From NCBI GenBank assembly GCA_035288145.1, contig DATEAX010000020.1, forward strand, positions 1 to 18,403: a DNA stretch of 18,403 bases. The letters are read 5' to 3'. Below are positions 17,846-18,403 of the stretch, piece by piece. Origin of the DNA: DATEAX01 sp035288145 (GTDB taxonomy: Bacteria > Patescibacteriota > UBA1384 > UBA12157 > JAENIV01). The notes beneath the pieces are model-generated. The model worked only from the letters and a program-made list of their open reading frames with translations. It was not told the DNA's origin and made no database searches. The position numbers and the translations under genes were made by a program. Numbering within the stretch: position 1 is the stretch's first letter; each line of letters begins with the position of its first letter.

Positions 17846-18403
17846 ATGAACAAAAATTTGGGGCGAGAAAATGGCTTTGGCTGGTGTTAGCCGGGGTCAT
17901 TGTAATTGCCGCCGCCTATGTCGGTTGGACGAGGTATGGAGTAAAAAGCTCAATCACCACCAGCCCGACACCAACAAAGTCAGTGGCTTTATCACCATCA
18001 GATGGAACTACTACTTCGTCAACAACAGGAAAAACTTCGAAACCGACAACAACTCAAACGCCAACAGCCACACCAAACTCAACCCCACCGTCTGGTTGGA
18101 AAGAGGTAACCGGTACAGCGGTTGGCGCAGGAAGCGCCAATGTTCAATTTTCTGTTTATGTTAAAAATGATTGGACGAAATACAATGAAAACGATACGGC
18201 TCATGGGCCTGTTTTTTTCACGAGCAATACGAATTGCAATGCTCACACAGGATACGGTCCAGGAACAGGGTATCTGAACTGCTGGGACCATTTGGTAATA
18301 TCGTATTCTCCGCATGCAAGCTATGCCGGGGCCTCGGATTTAACGGTAAAGACTTACGCATATCCGGATGGAAGCGGCAATGCTTACATAGGAGTTAATA
18401 AGT
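17846..18403 (+). CDS. Secreted Thr/Ser/Pro-linker protein, apparent frameshift at start, 3' end outside window
   Basis: A strong GAGGAGG (17831-17837) precedes ATG 17846, but that frame ends after 14 codons. The -1 frame carries a clear membrane anchor (LWLVLAGVIVIAAAYVGW), a Thr/Ser/Pro-rich linker of about 50 residues, and an exported domain with aromatic and Gly residues and two cysteines (NCNAHTGYGPGTGYLNCW) to the window edge. Adding one A to the AAAA run at 17868-17871 would join MNKNLGREK to the anchor. The first standard start in the anchor frame is GTG 17884, which would cut into the helix. So this is a frameshifted gene, an assembly error, or a case of slippage. The function is unknown; the layout suggests a surface or substrate-binding protein. 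Confidence 0.6.

Noticed and set aside
17871..18164. 97-codon ORF over the secreted gene
   Set aside because: Its composition is unnatural, and the overlapping frame has an anchor, Thr/Pro linker and folded domain.
1..18403. UGA-recoded genetic code, as in Gracilibacteria or SR1
   Set aside because: TGA ends trmD, thrS and the YwgA-like gene at expected C-termini, and no in-frame TGA is seen inside conserved genes.

Overview
The window looks like a compact, streamlined bacterial chromosome of the Candidate Phyla Radiation (Patescibacteria; Parcubacteria- or Microgenomates-like). This is an inference from the gene content: tightly packed genes with 8-50 nt overlaps, a threonyl-tRNA synthetase reduced to its catalytic core and anticodon domain, a MiaB without its C-terminal TRAM domain, a shortened SmpB, bL25 with a long acidic tail, a Patescibacteria-like Fe/Mn superoxide dismutase, and secreted proteins with RCC1 repeats or Thr/Pro linkers. 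TAA, TAG and TGA all serve as stops, so I see no sign of a recoded UGA.

Layout. 1-1518 (-): secreted seven-bladed RCC1 propeller protein, cut by the window edge. 1605-4372 (+): trmD, a small Zn-ribbon protein, rplY and miaB, a translation/tRNA-modification group. 9027-4382 (-): a closely overlapping unit of UPF0200-like kinase, dCMP deaminase, membrane protein, glyA, a 39-codon thyX-like remnant, truncated thrS and an unknown ORF, closed by a terminator. It reads as a one-carbon/dTMP-supply group joined to thrS. 9092-9511 (+): smpB; its partner tmRNA lies on the minus strand at 11440-11132, with a CHAP-domain cell-wall hydrolase and a membrane-anchored methyltransferase downstream. 11516-13118 (+): an in-frame fusion of a Cro/C1-type HTH to a small heat-shock protein behind a palindromic operator, then udk, whose stop codon lies inside tRNA-Val(GAC), then a degenerate tRNA-like locus. 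13121-14077 (+): a small coiled-coil-type protein and a YwgA-like protein. 17170-14099 (-): HU, an ABC-2 exporter (ATPase and permease) and superoxide dismutase. 17200-18403: a 44-nt-period tandem repeat, hicB, a hicA interrupted by an in-frame TAA, and a secreted Thr/Pro-rich protein that needs a -1 shift to join its start and runs off the edge.

Most notable: (i) the HTH-Hsp20 fusion with an internal Shine-Dalgarno and ATG, which could make both a self-regulating fusion and free Hsp20; (ii) several genes whose -10 box sits only 5-9 nt before the start codon, indicating leaderless transcripts; (iii) udk/tRNA-Val overlap and the neighbouring broken tRNA; (iv) an A/T-rich short-word repeat family found both between genes and inside trmD and miaB reading frames; (v) perfect inverted repeats over the promoters of HTH-Hsp20, HU and hicB. 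All calls come from reading the sequence; no database search was run.
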